The notes under the pieces were generated by a model, which was not told the origin of the DNA, did no database searches, and worked only from the letters and a program-made list of their open reading frames with translations. Below are positions 5,141 to 5,751 of a stretch of 5,751 nucleotides of DNA, one piece after another. Numbering within the stretch: the first letter of the stretch is position 1; each line of letters starts with the position of its first letter. This DNA comes from Treponema sp. Its GTDB lineage: Bacteria > Spirochaetota > Spirochaetia > Treponematales > Breznakiellaceae. Made by a program: the position numbers and the translations under genes. The stretch covers positions 1 through 5,751 of the forward strand of contig JAITFA010000022.1 in the NCBI GenBank assembly GCA_031281685.1, in the 5' to 3' direction.

Positions 5141-5751
5141 ATGAGTCTTTTAAAAAAGTTGTCCTCAAAGAACTTTTTATTCTTCAATTTAGTGTTGGTG
5201 GGAGTGATTTTCGGTTTTGCGCTCGCCTGTTTCTCGTTTTTTGGTCCGACGGCAAAGTTGGGAAAGGTCGTTCAGGCGGAACAGAATCAGGTGATGATTC
5301 CTGAAAGCGCCTTGGCTGTGGCGGAAAGCCTCCAGACCACGATCCAAACCGTGTCCGCAAAGGTGGTTCCCTCGGTGGTCGAGATTGACACGGTGTCTGT
5401 GGTTCAGCGGCAGAGCCAGAACTACAACGGTATTCCGTGGGAGTTCTTCTTTGGCCCGCAGGATGGTCAGGGACAGAGCGAGTATCGCTCACAGGGACTG
5501 GGTTCCGGCATCATAGTCCGAAAGGATCGGGACACCTACTATGTGCTAACCAACAACCATGTGGTGGAAGATGTTACCGAGATTACCATAAAGACCAATG
5601 ACGGTAAGGAATCTCCAGCAATGCTGGTCGGCACGGATGAACGCAAAGACTTGGCCATGGTTTCCTTCAAGAGCAACGACAGCTATCCGCTGGCGGTACT
5701 GGGCGATTCGGATGCGGTGAAAGTTGGAGACTGGGCTATTGCGGTGGGCAA
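5141..5751 (+). CDS. htrA: HtrA/DegP-type envelope serine protease (N-terminal part, cut by window end)
   Basis: The open frame runs from ATG 5141 to the window edge without a stop, giving 203 residues. HtrA/DegP proteases degrade or refold damaged proteins in the periplasm. Residues 1-10 are basic (LLKKLSSK), followed by a hydrophobic segment at about 11-34, acting as a signal anchor or signal peptide. A Cys at 30 (FALAC) makes a spirochaetal lipoprotein possible but not certain. The protease domain follows: VVPSVVEIDT (75-84), a glutamine-rich flexible loop containing EFFFG (about 88-117), GLGSGIIV (119-126), TNNHVV with catalytic His140, and KDLAMV with catalytic Asp170. GDSDAVKVGDWAIAVG near the end matches the family. 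The catalytic Ser (GNSGG) and PDZ domains lie beyond the window. The gene is preceded by its own structured leader, so it is probably controlled separately from map. Confidence 0.94.
   Translation, partial: MSLLKKLSSKNFLFFNLVLVGVIFGFALACFSFFGPTAKLGKVVQAEQNQVMIPESALAVAESLQTTIQTVSAKVVPSVVEIDTVSVVQRQSQNYNGIPWEFFFGPQDGQGQSEYRSQGLGSGIIVRKDRDTYYVLTNNHVVEDVTEITIKTNDGKESPAMLVGTDERKDLAMVSFKSNDSYPLAVLGDSDAVKVGDWAIAVG

Noticed and set aside
5095..5304. 69-codon plus-strand open frame starting in the htrA leader
   Set aside because: It is in a different frame from the protease, starts inside the hairpin stem/loop region, and shows no homology pattern; the protease frame is clearly the coding one.
1..5751. 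CRISPR array, tRNA or rRNA genes
   Set aside because: No regularly spaced repeats, no tRNA-like cloverleaf and no rRNA-like segments were seen by eye on either strand.

Overview
The window looks like a chromosomal segment of a spirochaete, most likely of the Treponema lineage. It carries a bacterial V/A-type ATPase operon (subunits B and D). Downstream lies map followed by an HtrA/DegP-type protease; from memory, T. pallidum has the same two neighbours. Base composition is close to 50% GC, which would suit a termite-gut treponeme or a relative better than T. denticola. This assignment is inference from gene content; no rRNA or other marker is present.

Layout, all on the + strand. (1) 1-105 is the 3' end of an unrecognised gene. 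(2) 106-377 is a non-coding gap. It holds a good sigma-70-like promoter (138-167), then a decayed 3' end of an IS200/IS605-type tnpB gene (165-302). That remnant overlaps a run of hairpins (178-333) resembling the omega-RNA/reRNA scaffold and right end of such elements. It ends about 20 bases before the ribosome binding site of the ATPase B gene. (3) 378-4933 is a tight run of six genes with gaps of 2, 4, 15, 12 and 26 bases: ATPase B, ATPase D, a UspA-fold protein, a small flavodoxin-like protein, a J-domain protein with a TPR-like tail, and methionine aminopeptidase (map). (4) 4934-5140 is an AT-rich intergenic region rich in inverted repeats. It contains repeated AATCTG half-sites around a perfect palindrome and a terminator-like hairpin just before the next ribosome binding site. 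(5) 5141 to the end is the N-terminal third to half of an HtrA/DegP-type envelope serine protease, cut by the window edge.

How it fits together: subunits B and D belong to the soluble V1/A1 head and central stalk of a rotary ATPase that couples ATP to H+ or Na+ transport. The genes after them (stress-type protein, J-domain co-chaperone, N-terminal Met removal, then periplasmic proteolysis) form a protein-homeostasis group. Spacing suggests they are co-transcribed with the ATPase genes as far as map, while htrA has its own leader and probably its own control.

The most interesting point is the tnpB/omega-RNA relic lodged inside the ATPase locus. It has a promoter in front and no intact nuclease gene in the window. 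It could be a dead mobile-element scar, a transcribed orphan guide RNA, or a structured 5' leader of the ATPase B mRNA.
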